From assembly GCF_004011505.1 (NCBI RefSeq), contig NZ_SAUN01000001.1, forward strand, positions 992,001 through 1,056,000: 64,000 nucleotides of DNA, read 5' to 3'. Under the pieces are notes generated by a model. That model searched no databases. It had not been told where the DNA came from and was given only the letters and a program-made list of their open reading frames with translations. Source of the stretch: Nonomuraea polychroma. Its GTDB lineage: Bacteria; Actinomycetota; Actinomycetes; Streptosporangiales; Streptosporangiaceae. Below, one piece after another: positions 33,757-42,270 of this stretch; position 1 is the stretch's first letter; the number at the start of each line of letters is the position of its first letter. Both the position numbers and the translations under genes were made by a program.

Positions 33757-34581
33757 TCAGAGCGCGGCCCGCACAGCGGCCAGACAGCGCTCCACGGCCG
33801 CGCGCGGCGCGAACGCGTAGCCGCCGTCGCCGAACAGCTCGAAGGTCATGTGTCCGCGATAACGGCGCCGCTCCAGCGCGCCCAGGTACTCCCGCAGCGG
33901 CAGCTCCCCGTCGCCCCAGGCCAGATGCCCGGTGGGCCGGCCGTCGATCAGGTGCACGTGGCGGACGCGGTCGCCGAGCGCGTCGAAGTAGTCGTCCACC
34001 GTCTCCCCGGCCGCCGCCATGGCCACCGTGTCCAGCACGGCCCCCAGGTTCGGCGCGCCGATCTCGTCGATCATCCTGGCGAGCGCGCGGGAGTCGTTGA
34101 CGAGGTTGGACTCCACGCGCTGGAGGGCTTCCAGCACGCAGGTGATGCCGAGCGTCCGCGCGTACGCGGCGATCTCGCCGATCGCGTCGGCGGAGCGCCG
34201 CCACGCGGCCGCCACCGGCTCGTCCTCGAAGCCCCGCCCCGGCGTGAGCAGCAGCAGCTCCGCGCCGAGCTCCGCGCACAGCTCGGCGGCACGGCGGAAC
34301 ATGGCGATGCTCCCCTCGCGCAGCCAGGAGACCGGGGAGGCCACGTTGACCGGGTACATCACCTGCTCGGGCGTCAAGCAGCGCACGACGAGCCCTCGTG
34401 AGGCGGCGGCGCGGCGGATCTCGCGCGCCTCGGCGCCGCTCAGCCGCGGGACGTGCAGCTGCGGCGCGACGCCCCACAGCTCCAGCTGCTCGCGGCCGAG
34501 GTCGGCGGCGTCGTCGAGGAAACGGTGGAACGGCAGGTGCTGGTAGGCGAAGTTCGAGCCGGTGATCTGCTCGAGTTCCAT
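33757..34581 (-). CDS. frlC: FrlC-like sugar epimerase (fructoselysine 3-epimerase family)
   Basis: 274-residue TIM-barrel protein of the AP-endonuclease-2 fold. It matches E. coli FrlC along its length (from memory): LELWGVAPQLHVP, the LTPEQVMYPVN stretch, EALQRVESNLVND, VLDTVAMAAAGE, DYFDALGDRVRHVHLID and GDGELPLREYLGALERRRYRG. Metal ligands would be Glu in LEAL, Asp in LDTV, His in HVHLID and Glu in FELFG. FrlC converts psicoselysine to fructoselysine. The gene is last in the importer operon (10 bases after the MalG-type permease) and across from frlB-frlD, which supports an Amadori-product role. Confidence 0.82.
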   Translation of the reverse strand: MELEQITGSNFAYQHLPFHRFLDDAADLGREQLELWGVAPQLHVPRLSGAEAREIRRAAASRGLVVRCLTPEQVMYPVNVASPVSWLREGSIAMFRRAAELCAELGAELLLLTPGRGFEDEPVAAAWRRSADAIGEIAAYARTLGITCVLEALQRVESNLVNDSRALARMIDEIGAPNLGAVLDTVAMAAAGETVDDYFDALGDRVRHVHLIDGRPTGHLAWGDGELPLREYLGALERRRYRGHMTFELFGDGGYAFAPRAAVERCLAAVRAAL

Positions 34582-34591
34582 GGAAGGCTCC

Positions 34592-35428
34592 TTACTTGCC
34601 GACCCCGTCGGCGAGGCCCTTGACGATGTAGCGCTGGCCGAGGAAGAACAGCAGCACCACCGGGAGCGCCGCGATCACCATCCCGGCGAAGACGACGGGG
34701 TAGTCGGTGCCGTGCTTGCTCATCAGGCTCGTCAGCCCGACCGGCAGGGTCTGCACGCCGGCGCCGCTGGTGAAGACCATCGCGAACAGGTACTCGTTCC
34801 AGGTGAAGAGGATGTGCAGCAGCACCGTCGAGGTGATGATCGGCTTGCACATCGGCAGGATGACCCGCCAGAAACAGGTCCAGCGGCCCGCGCCGTCCAT
34901 CGCCGCGGCCTCGTCCACCTCGCGCGGCAGGTCGATCATGTACGCCCGGATGAGGAACGTCGTGAACGGGATGCGGAAGGCGGTGTACAGGATCAGCAGC
35001 GCCCAGAACGTGTTGTACAGCCCCATCGCCTGGAACATCTTCACCAGCGGCACCAGCGCCACGGTCGGGGCCAGCATGAGCCCGCCCAGGACGGCCGCCG
35101 TGAGCGTCTTGCCGAAGGGCACGTCCACCCGGGTCAGCCCGTACGCGGCCCACGCGCTGACGAACACGGTGGCGACCGTCGAGGTCAGCGTGACCAGCAC
35201 GCTGGTGGTGAGGTAGTCGCTCACGCCGCGGTTCCACGCCTTGGCGTAGTTGCCGAAGCTCCAGTCCAGAGGGAGCGCGAACGGGTCGCCGAACAACTCG
35301 GCGTTCGTCTTGAACCCGTTGAGCGTCATCCACAGCAGCGGATAGAGCACGACCACGGCCAGGGCCAGCAGGAACGCCCACATGAAGACGCGGGCGATCA
35401 CCCCGAGGAAGCTCAGGCGCGTCACCAT
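34592..35428 (-). CDS. Sugar ABC transporter permease, MalG type (fructosamine locus)
   Basis: 278 residues with six membrane helices and the coupling motif EVDEAAAMDGAGRWTCFWRVI. It belongs to the binding protein-MalF-MalG-FrlC operon. The ATG at 35428 overlaps the MalF stop by seven bases; a GTG one codon later (35425) gives a four-base overlap and better spacing from AAGGG. The counterpart in Bacillus is FrlM/FrlN. No ATPase gene is present in the locus. Confidence 0.92.
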   Translation of the reverse strand: MVTRLSFLGVIARVFMWAFLLALAVVVLYPLLWMTLNGFKTNAELFGDPFALPLDWSFGNYAKAWNRGVSDYLTTSVLVTLTSTVATVFVSAWAAYGLTRVDVPFGKTLTAAVLGGLMLAPTVALVPLVKMFQAMGLYNTFWALLILYTAFRIPFTTFLIRAYMIDLPREVDEAAAMDGAGRWTCFWRVILPMCKPIITSTVLLHILFTWNEYLFAMVFTSGAGVQTLPVGLTSLMSKHGTDYPVVFAGMVIAALPVVLLFFLGQRYIVKGLADGVGK

Positions 35429-36309
35429 TCCACCCTTCTCCGGCGGGCCGCCCACAGCTGCGCCACCGCGATGCCGAGCGTGATCACGAACAGGACGGTC
35501 GCGATCGCGGCGGCGTACCCGAAGTTGTTGCGGACGAAGCCGCTGCGGTAGAGCCACGTGCCCAGCACCTGCGTCGAGTTGTTGGGACCGCCCGCCGTCA
35601 TCACCATGACCTCGTTGAACACCTGGAACGCGCCCGAGATCGTGACGATCGCCATGAGCCCGGTCATCTCCCGCACCAGGGGGACCGTCACGTGGAAGAA
35701 ACGCCCGACGGGGCCGACGCCGTCGATGGCCGCGGCACCGTAGATCTCCCTCGGGATGCGCTGGATGGCGACGGCGAACAGCAGGGTGGAGTACCCGAAA
35801 CCCTGCCATTGGCTCATCGCGATGATCGCCGGCATGGCCGTGCTCTCCTGGCCCAGCCAGGCCTGGGCGAGGCCGTCGAGCCCGGCCGCCCGCAACGCGT
35901 GGTTGAGCGGGCCGAGGTTCGGCTCGTAGATGAAGTAGAACAGCAGGCCCGCCACGGTCAGCGAGATCGCCGACGGGATGAAGTAGACCGCCCGCAGCAC
36001 CCGTTGCCACCGCTCGGAGCGCACGCTGTCGAGGAGCGCGGCCAGCAGGAGCGCGCCGAGCACCTGGAACCCGACGGAGACCACCGCGTACAGGACGTTG
36101 TTGCCGAGCGCGGACCAGAAGACCGGGTCGTCGACGAGCCTGGCGTAGTTGTCCAGCCCGACGTACTCCTGGCTTCCGCTGTAGATGTCCCACTTGAGCG
36201 TGCTGAACTGGAGGTTCTGCACGAGCGGCAGGTAGACGAACACTCCGACCAGCACGAGGGCGGGAACGACCCACGCGAGCCCGAGCGTCCTTCGCAGGGT
36301 GGCGCGCAC
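35422..36309 (-). CDS. Sugar ABC transporter permease, MalF type (fructosamine locus)
   Basis: 295 residues; first helix LAWVVPALVLVGVFVYLPLV and coupling motif EIYGAAAIDGVGPVGRFFHV. Start GTG 36309 lies two bases after the binding-protein stop with only a weak ribosome site, so translation probably depends on coupling. With its MalG partner it forms the channel for the locus's substrate, proposed to be fructosamines or their sugar moieties. Confidence 0.92.
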   Translation of the reverse strand: MRATLRRTLGLAWVVPALVLVGVFVYLPLVQNLQFSTLKWDIYSGSQEYVGLDNYARLVDDPVFWSALGNNVLYAVVSVGFQVLGALLLAALLDSVRSERWQRVLRAVYFIPSAISLTVAGLLFYFIYEPNLGPLNHALRAAGLDGLAQAWLGQESTAMPAIIAMSQWQGFGYSTLLFAVAIQRIPREIYGAAAIDGVGPVGRFFHVTVPLVREMTGLMAIVTISGAFQVFNEVMVMTAGGPNNSTQVLGTWLYRSGFVRNNFGYAAAIATVLFVITLGIAVAQLWAARRRRVEW

Positions 36310-36311
36310 GG

Positions 36312-37625
36312 CTACTTGGCCGCGTCCGAGGCCTGGCGCACGCTGTCGAGCACCTTCTCGGCGGTCGTGCCGCCGCTGATGAGCGCCTCGCCGCCGGCCA
36401 GCCAGGCGTCGGCCACCTCGGGCACGGTGACGGTGTCGAGCCAGATTGCCAGCTTCGGTGCCTTGTTGACCAGTTGCACGCCTTCGTACACGGCCTTGCT
36501 GGAGGTCTCGGGCGTGACCGCGCCGATGACCGTGCTCGGCTGCCCGTACGGCGGCGCGGACAGGACCTTGGCGTTCTCCAGGCCCGTGGCGAACTTCATG
36601 AAGTCCACGGCGAGCGCGACCCGTGGCGACTTGGCGTTGATCAGGTAGCCCTCGGGCGAGCCCTCCAGCACCGCGGGGTCGCCGGCGGCGTTCTTGGGGA
36701 CGGGCAGCGGGAAGATGCCGAAGTCGTCCGGCTTGACCTTGCCGGACGTGGCGTTGTCGAACTCCAGGATCTCCTGGTAGTACATGGCCGCCTTGCCGCC
36801 CGCGAAGGCCTCCTGGGCGGAGGTGTAGAGCACGCCGTTGGTGCCGCTCTTGGTGTCGGTGCACTGGTCGACCAGTGTCTTGAACTGGTTGAGCGAGGTC
36901 ACGTAGCCAGGGTCGGCGAGCTTGGCCGTCTCAGGGACGAAGTCCGCCTCGAGGGTGGCCTGCGGCACGTTGTAGGCGAACAGCTGCTGCAGGTAGTGCA
37001 GCGCGGGCCAGCCGTCCTTGTTGCCGAACGCGATGGGCTCGTACCCGGCCTTGCGCAGCGGCCCGCAGGCGGCGATGAGGTCCTCGAACGCGGCCGGCAC
37101 CGTCACGCCGGCCTTCTCGAACGCCTGCTTGTTGTAGCCCATGAACTTGCCGTTGCCGTACAGCGGGATGCCGTAGTTCTTGCCGTCGCGGGCGAAGGCG
37201 GCCAGCGAGCCGGGGCTGAACGTCTTGCCCCACTCGGTGTCCGGACCGATCACCTTGGTGAGGTCGGCGGCGCGTCCGCCCCGGATGTAGTTGTCCGCCC
37301 AGTTGCCGGTCCAGGTGAAGTAGATGTCCGGGAGGGCGTCGGACGCCGTGAGCGTCTTGAGCTTGTCCTTGACGCTCTGGTCGGTCTCCTGGATCAGCTC
37401 GACCTTCACCTGCGGGTGCTTCTTCTGGTACTCGGCCGCGAGGTTCTCGAAATACGCGTCGGTCGGGTCACCCGCGAACTTGGTGAGGATGCTCAGCGTT
37501 CCGGAGAACTCCGGCGTCGCGGCCGCGTCGGCCGCCGGGGCTTGCGCGGGTCCGCCTCCGGAGCAGGCGGCCAGCGTGAGTGTCCCGAGGAGTGCCGCGA
37601 ACGTCGGCAGTACGCGAGGGCGCAT
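36312..37625 (-). CDS. Sugar-binding lipoprotein of the fructosamine-locus importer
   Basis: 437 residues with a lipoprotein signal peptide ending at Cys21 (LLGTLTLAACSGGG) and an SBP_bac_1 fold (GTLSILTKFAGDPTDAYFEN; PDIYFTWTGNWADNYIRGG; GIPLYGNGKFMGYNKQAFEKAG). The ATG at 37625 is preceded by AAGGAAG. It heads the minus-strand operon (importer and frlC) and is positionally equivalent to FrlO of Bacillus. Two TGATACCGGTA-type operators lie between it and frlB. Ligand specificity is inferred from context only. Confidence 0.92.
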   Translation of the reverse strand: MRPRVLPTFAALLGTLTLAACSGGGPAQAPAADAAATPEFSGTLSILTKFAGDPTDAYFENLAAEYQKKHPQVKVELIQETDQSVKDKLKTLTASDALPDIYFTWTGNWADNYIRGGRAADLTKVIGPDTEWGKTFSPGSLAAFARDGKNYGIPLYGNGKFMGYNKQAFEKAGVTVPAAFEDLIAACGPLRKAGYEPIAFGNKDGWPALHYLQQLFAYNVPQATLEADFVPETAKLADPGYVTSLNQFKTLVDQCTDTKSGTNGVLYTSAQEAFAGGKAAMYYQEILEFDNATSGKVKPDDFGIFPLPVPKNAAGDPAVLEGSPEGYLINAKSPRVALAVDFMKFATGLENAKVLSAPPYGQPSTVIGAVTPETSSKAVYEGVQLVNKAPKLAIWLDTVTVPEVADAWLAGGEALISGGTTAEKVLDSVRQASDAAK

Positions 37626-37676
37626 GGGCTTCCTTTCTTCGGTCCGCCGTGGTGTGGGCCGACCATACAGCGCGTC

Positions 37677-37690
37677 TGATACCGGTACCA
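37677..37690. promoter_or_regulatory. LacI-type operator, transporter side of the frl locus
   Basis: TGATACCGGTACCA differs at one base from a perfect palindrome and at one base from the second operator at 37775. It lies 52 bases upstream of the binding-protein start on the minus strand. Probable target of the LacI protein encoded at 39718. Confidence 0.75.
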
Positions 37691-37774
37691 CCCCCTTACG
37701 CCAAGATCTTTCTTTCGTTAATGCGCTGTGACGTTGACGGAATGCAGGGGGCTGTGTCAGCGTTGGCCTCCGCC

Positions 37775-37788
37775 TGATACCGGTATCA
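37775..37788. promoter_or_regulatory. LacI-type operator, frlB side of the frl locus
   Basis: TGATACCGGTATCA is a perfect 14-bp palindrome with the central CCGG common in LacI-family operators, 21 bases before the frlB start codon. Its centre is 98 bp from the sister site, compatible with separate control of both divergent promoters or with a repression loop. Confidence 0.8.
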
Positions 37789-37809
37789 CACGAAGGAAGG
37801 GACGCGGCG

Positions 37810-38811
37810 ATGCTCGGGTTCAATGAGCCGGAATTCCTCGCCCAGGTGGCGAGCGCGGTGGGCCTGCGGCCTCAGATCGAGGAGGTGGTCGACCGGCTCG
37901 TGGACGAGGGGTTCGACAGCCTGCTCCTCGTCGGGGCCGGCGGCACGTACGCCCAGATGTGGCCGTACGAGCACCTCGCCCGGCGCCACTCCACGCTCGA
38001 CGTGCGGGCCGCCATCGCCGCCGAGCTGGTCGTCTCCGGTGACGCCCGCCTCGGCGAGCGCACGGTGGCGGTTTTCACCTCCGTCTCCGGGACCACCGAC
38101 GACAGCATCCGCGCCATCGAGTACTGCAAGTCCAAGGGCGCCTACACGATCTCCTTCACCGGCTACCCCGACTCGCCCGTCGCCACGAAGGTGGACCAGG
38201 CGTTCGTCTCCCAGCCCAAGACCTGGCCCTTCGACATGCAGATGCTGCTGTTCATGGGCCGCCTGCTGGCCCGCAGGGGCGAGTTCGACGGCTACGACCA
38301 GCTCGCCGGCGAGCTGGCCGGCATCCCGGAGATCCTCGTCGAGGTGGCCCGGCAGGCCGAGTCCAAGGCCGCCGCCTTCGCCGAGGCGCACAAGGACACC
38401 GGCTACCACTTCCTCATCGGCGGCGGGAACCTCTGGGGATTCACGTACCTGTACTCGATGTGCATCCTCGAGGAGATGCAGTGGCTGCGCACCACCCGCG
38501 TGCACAGCGCCGAGTTCTTCCACGGCTCGCTGGAGCTGCTCGAAGAGGACACCAGCGTCATCATCTTCCAGGGTGAGGACGAGACGCGCCCGCTGACCGA
38601 CCGCGCGGAGGCGTTCGCCCGGCGCGTCTCCAAGGACGTCACCGTCTTCGACACCCGCGACTACCCGCTCACCGGCATCAGCCCGGAGTTCCGCGGCCTG
38701 CTCGCGCCGCTCGTGCTCGACACCGTCATGAGCAGGGTCAGCAAGCACCTGGAGCGGGTCCGCGACCACTCACTCGACCTGCGTCGCTATTACCGCGTCA
38801 TGGACTACTGA
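37810..38811 (+). CDS. frlB: SIS-domain fructosamine-6-phosphate deglycase (FrlB-like)
   Basis: 333 residues with two SIS subdomains. GAGGTYAQMWPYEHLA and FTSVSGTTDDSIRAIEYCKSKGA match the sugar-phosphate-binding loops of SIS isomerases. HSAEFFHGSLELLEEDTSVIIF carries the Glu-x-x-His pair typical of FrlB, in which these residues cleave 6-phosphofructoselysine to glucose 6-phosphate and lysine. The C-terminus (DHSLDLRRYYRVMDY) resembles E. coli FrlB (RRYYGGLVEY). ATG 37810 with GAAGGAAGG upstream. It is followed after three bases by the FrlD-like kinase gene. Confidence 0.85.
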   Translation: MLGFNEPEFLAQVASAVGLRPQIEEVVDRLVDEGFDSLLLVGAGGTYAQMWPYEHLARRHSTLDVRAAIAAELVVSGDARLGERTVAVFTSVSGTTDDSIRAIEYCKSKGAYTISFTGYPDSPVATKVDQAFVSQPKTWPFDMQMLLFMGRLLARRGEFDGYDQLAGELAGIPEILVEVARQAESKAAAFAEAHKDTGYHFLIGGGNLWGFTYLYSMCILEEMQWLRTTRVHSAEFFHGSLELLEEDTSVIIFQGEDETRPLTDRAEAFARRVSKDVTVFDTRDYPLTGISPEFRGLLAPLVLDTVMSRVSKHLERVRDHSLDLRRYYRVMDY

Positions 38812-38814
38812 CCG

Positions 38815-39687
38815 ATGAGGGTGCTCGGCTTCGGCGACAACATCGTCGACCGGTTCGTCGACCGGGGCGTCGACTACCCCGGCGGCAACAGCGTCAACGT
38901 CGCCGTCTATGCCCGCCGCCTCGGCGTCGAGGCGGCCTACCTGGGGGTCTTCGGCGACGACGACCTCGGCCGCTTCCTCGGCGAGTCGATCGCCGCCGAA
39001 GGGGTGGCCGTCGACCACTGCGTCGTCCGTACGGGTGAGAGCGGCGTCTCCCACCTGCGGGTCGACGACGGCGAGCGGGTCTTCCTCGGCTGGAACGGCG
39101 GCGGCGTCACCGTGCGGGAGCCGCTCGTGCTCGACGAGGACCTGCTCGGTTACGCGGGCGGCTTCGACCTCGTGCATTCGAGCGTCTACTCGCGCAGCGA
39201 GGCCGAGCTGCCGAAGCTGGCCGCGCTCGGCACCTTGGTCAGCTTCGACCTGTCCAGCGAGGAGGAGCACCGCGCCGCCGCCTATCTCGACCAGGTCTGC
39301 CCGCACGCCGACCTCGTGCTGCTGTCCTGCTCGGACCTCTCCGAGCCCGCCACCGCCGAGCTGCTCGCCGAGACGGTACGGCGCGGCGCCCGGCTCGCGC
39401 TCGGCACCCGCGGCGTGGAGGGGGCCATCGCCCACGACGGCCACGTCACGGTCGCGGGCTCGGCGCTGCTCGTGGACGGGCCGATCGTGGACACGATGGG
39501 GTGCGGCGACGCCTTCCTCGCCGGGTTCGCGGTCTCGCTGCTGCGTGACGGCTGGACGGTGGCCGCCCGGCCGGATCGCGGCATGCTGGAGCGGGCGCTG
39601 CTCGGGGGCGCCCGGGCGGCGTACGAGCAGTGTTTCGTCGAGGGCGCCTTCGGTCACGGCCGCCCGACGTCCGTGACTAGCATGTGA
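38815..39687 (+). CDS. frlD: PfkB-family fructosamine 6-kinase (FrlD-like)
   Basis: 290 residues. The start RVLGFGDNIVDRFVDRGVDYPGGN and NVAVYARRLGVEAAYLGVFGDD parallel E. coli FrlD (GDNCVDIYP, SGGNAVNVAVY). The second PfkB signature DTMGCGDAFLAGFAVS supplies the catalytic Asp and the anion hole. It would phosphorylate imported fructosamines at C6 with ATP, giving the FrlB substrate. The gene begins three bases after frlB without its own clear ribosome site, so the two are translationally coupled. Confidence 0.87.
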   Translation: MRVLGFGDNIVDRFVDRGVDYPGGNSVNVAVYARRLGVEAAYLGVFGDDDLGRFLGESIAAEGVAVDHCVVRTGESGVSHLRVDDGERVFLGWNGGGVTVREPLVLDEDLLGYAGGFDLVHSSVYSRSEAELPKLAALGTLVSFDLSSEEEHRAAAYLDQVCPHADLVLLSCSDLSEPATAELLAETVRRGARLALGTRGVEGAIAHDGHVTVAGSALLVDGPIVDTMGCGDAFLAGFAVSLLRDGWTVAARPDRGMLERALLGGARAAYEQCFVEGAFGHGRPTSVTSM

Positions 39688-39717
39688 TGGGCCGATCGGG
39701 AGCGAGGGACGGGATCC

Positions 39718-40824
39718 ATGCCAGCTGAGCGCGGCCAGGCCGGGCCGACGATCTCCGAGGTGGCGGCCGAGGCGGGCGTGGGCCGCGCCACGGCGGCCCG
39801 CACGCTCGGCGGCTACGGATACGTCAGCCCGGAGCTGCGCGCGCGGGTGCTCGCGGCCGCCGAGAAGCTCGGCTACCGCGCCAACGCGCTGGCCAGGAGC
39901 ATGTCCACCGGCGTGACCCACACGCTGGGCGTGATCGTGGCCGACATCGGCAACCCGTTCTTCGCGGGGCTGCTGCGGGGCATCTCCGACACCTCGCGGG
40001 CCCGGGGGTTCGACGTCATCGTGCTGAGCACGTACGAGGACCTCCAGGAGGAGATCGCGGCCACGAACGTGCTGATCGACAAGCGCGTCGACGGCGTCAT
40101 CGTGGCCTCGGCCGCCCTCCAGCGCAACCAGGTCGCGCACATCAAGTCGGCCATGGACCGGGGCATCCCCGTCGTGCTCGTGGACCGGGCCGTCGCCGCG
40201 CTCGACCTCGACGCGGTCGTGATCGACAACCGCGACGCGGCGCGGGAGGCGGTCGAAGGGCTCGTCGCGGCCGGGCACCGCCGGATCGGGTTCGTGTGGG
40301 GACCGCCGGTGGCCGAGCCGCCGTCCACCAGGCGCGAGCTGGTGGCGGCGGCCTCACGCAACCTGTGGACCGACGGCGAGCGGTTGCGCGGCTATCTCGA
40401 CGCGCTCGACGACGCGCACATCCCCTTCGACCCGGAGCTGGTGATGGTGGGGCCGAAGACGGAGGCACGGGTGGTGCTCGAGGTCGGCCGCATGCTGGCG
40501 CTGCCCGATCGCGTCACGGCCGTGTTCTGCACTGAGACGGACGGCATGACCGGCACGCTGCGGGCCCTGCGGGCGGCCGGGCTGTCCTACCCGGACGACG
40601 TGTCGCTGATCGGGTTCGACGACAACGCGTGGGCGGCGGTCATGGAGCCGCCGCTCACGATGATCGAGCAGCCGGTGCACGAGCTGGGGGCCAAGGCGGC
40701 GGAGGTGCTGCTCGGCATCCTCGCGGGCGCCGAGCCGGCCCGCGAGATGCACACGCTGCGCTCCCGCCTGATCCAGCGGGCCTCGGTGGCGCCGCCGCGG
40801 GAGCCTAGCGGTCACTCCACTTGA
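39718..40824 (+). CDS. LacI family repressor of the fructosamine locus
   Basis: 368 residues: a LacI helix-turn-helix (PTISEVAAEAGVGRATAARTL, residues 10-30) and sensor domain (GVIVADIGNPFFAGLLRGIS, GHRRIGFVWG, LSYPDDVSLIGFDDNAWAAV). An extra segment (EPPSTRRELVAAASRNLWTDG) follows the GHRRIGF strand. ATG 39718 follows GAGGGA, 30 bases after frlD, so it ends the plus-strand operon and probably binds both TGATACCGGTA sites. In E. coli and Bacillus the frl regulator is a GntR protein, so the regulator type here differs. Its 3' end overlaps the convergent gene by 20 bases. Confidence 0.92.
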   Translation: MPAERGQAGPTISEVAAEAGVGRATAARTLGGYGYVSPELRARVLAAAEKLGYRANALARSMSTGVTHTLGVIVADIGNPFFAGLLRGISDTSRARGFDVIVLSTYEDLQEEIAATNVLIDKRVDGVIVASAALQRNQVAHIKSAMDRGIPVVLVDRAVAALDLDAVVIDNRDAAREAVEGLVAAGHRRIGFVWGPPVAEPPSTRRELVAAASRNLWTDGERLRGYLDALDDAHIPFDPELVMVGPKTEARVVLEVGRMLALPDRVTAVFCTETDGMTGTLRALRAAGLSYPDDVSLIGFDDNAWAAVMEPPLTMIEQPVHELGAKAAEVLLGILAGAEPAREMHTLRSRLIQRASVAPPREPSGHST

Positions 40825-42169
40825 TCTCATACGGCTTCAGCGCCTGCTCCTTGCCGTCCACCGTCGTGCTGACCTGCGCGTCCGTGGTGTTCACCAGCAG
40901 CAGCTGGTCCGGCTGGGCCAGCACCCGGACCCTGGGGTCGGAGGAGGTGACCTCCTCAAGCTCGGCCCCGGCCGGGAACCACTTGACGAAGTTGCTCACC
41001 AACTGCCCGGTCGGAAGCAGCGCGCCGCTCTTCGGGTGCCACAGGCAGGCCCGGCAGGGACCATCCTTGGCCTGCGGGTTCCAGTAGAGCGCCGTGGCGG
41101 CACCGCTCTTGGCGAACTCGATCATGGAGGCGGCCTGGACGGCGAGCCGCTTGTTCTCGCGCCAGGTGGTGCCGTCCTCGGGCTCGAAATACCACTCCGA
41201 CCACCAGATCGGCATGTCGTCGGTCTTCTTGCGCAGCCACTGGGTGACCGCGCTGAACTTGCTCAGCGCGCCGAACTCGTCGGGCAGCAACTCGTGGGCG
41301 TCGGTCGGGGAGGCGCCGTCGACGACGATGAAGTCGGCGCCCTTCTTGTTCTCGTACCAGTAGTTGAAGGCGTCCAGGACGTTCTGATTGACGACGCCCC
41401 AGTCGCCGCGCAGCTCGGAGTCGCCGGTCCTGTTGCTGTCGAATCCGATGTACGGACCGCCGATCTTGGCGTCGGGACGGACCGCCTTCACCGCGTCGTA
41501 GACCTTGTTGTACAGCTCCGTGTAGCCCTTGTAGTCCGCGGGCTTGGAGTGGTCCTTCCAGAAGCCCTTGAACTCGTTCCAGACCAGGAAGTAGTCGACG
41601 TCCTCGTACCGCTCGGCCACGGTCGCCGCCAGCTTGGCGAAGTCGTCGAAGTGCTGCGGGTACGGGGCGTCCTCCAGATGCTCGGCCCAGCCCTCCTGCG
41701 ACGTCGGGCCCTCGGGGCCGCCCTTCATCCAGTCGGGCGCGCAGCACAGCGTGATGATGGGCGTGCCGCGGGACTGCTTCATGAAGGTGGTGCGGCTGTC
41801 GAGGTCCTCCCAGAAGTACTCCTGTCGCCGCGGCTGCGGGTTGAGCGCCCCGAAGCCCATGATGTGCTGGTTCTGCAACATCGGGACGCGGGACAGCGAC
41901 TGGGCCACGGTCTGCTCGAACTGCGGGGTGACGTTGTTGGCGCTGGTCCCCGTGTGGGTGAATCCCCAGCGCGGCCAGTCGGGCTCCACGGCCGGCGGCT
42001 TCTGCGCCTCGGGGGGCGACTGCGTCGCCGACTGCTGTGGCGCGGAGGTGGCGGGATCCGGGCCAGGGGAGGCGACGGTGCCGCAACTCGCTAAGACCAG
42101 TGCCAGCGCGGCGGCGGCGATCCCCGGGATCGGCCGCCCCCACATCGATTTCCCGCTATCCGAAGACAC
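40805..42169 (-). CDS. GH39-like glycoside hydrolase lipoprotein
   Basis: 454 residues. A lipoprotein signal ends at Cys29 (IAAAALALVLASCGTV), then a Pro/Gln/Ser-rich spacer and a TIM barrel with a likely acid/base Glu in FLVWNEFKGFW and nucleophile Glu in PIWWSEWYFEP, spaced as in clan GH-A. The GFTHTGTSAN and VDGASPTDAHELLPDE segments resemble bacterial proteins annotated as GH39 xylosidase-like. A C-terminal beta domain (RVRVLAQPDQLLLVNTTDAQVS) follows. It would act on the cell surface; the substrate is unclear. GTG 42169 follows GAGGAG. Confidence 0.8.
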   Translation of the reverse strand: MSSDSGKSMWGRPIPGIAAAALALVLASCGTVASPGPDPATSAPQQSATQSPPEAQKPPAVEPDWPRWGFTHTGTSANNVTPQFEQTVAQSLSRVPMLQNQHIMGFGALNPQPRRQEYFWEDLDSRTTFMKQSRGTPIITLCCAPDWMKGGPEGPTSQEGWAEHLEDAPYPQHFDDFAKLAATVAERYEDVDYFLVWNEFKGFWKDHSKPADYKGYTELYNKVYDAVKAVRPDAKIGGPYIGFDSNRTGDSELRGDWGVVNQNVLDAFNYWYENKKGADFIVVDGASPTDAHELLPDEFGALSKFSAVTQWLRKKTDDMPIWWSEWYFEPEDGTTWRENKRLAVQAASMIEFAKSGAATALYWNPQAKDGPCRACLWHPKSGALLPTGQLVSNFVKWFPAGAELEEVTSSDPRVRVLAQPDQLLLVNTTDAQVSTTVDGKEQALKPYEIKWSDR

Positions 42170-42270
42170 CTGGGCTCCTCATGATTCGTTTGGCTGAGCA
42201 TCGCACGGACGGACGCTTGAGCGGTGGCCGGGAACGTGATTGCCAGTGAAGCGTTACCGCCGGCCGCGCT

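Noticed and set aside
38815..39687. Alternative reading of the PfkB kinase as a ribokinase or 2-keto-3-deoxygluconate kinase.
   Set aside because: N-terminal GDNIVDRF/GGN motifs and the direct coupling to an FrlB-like SIS protein fit FrlD better, though substrate remains untested.
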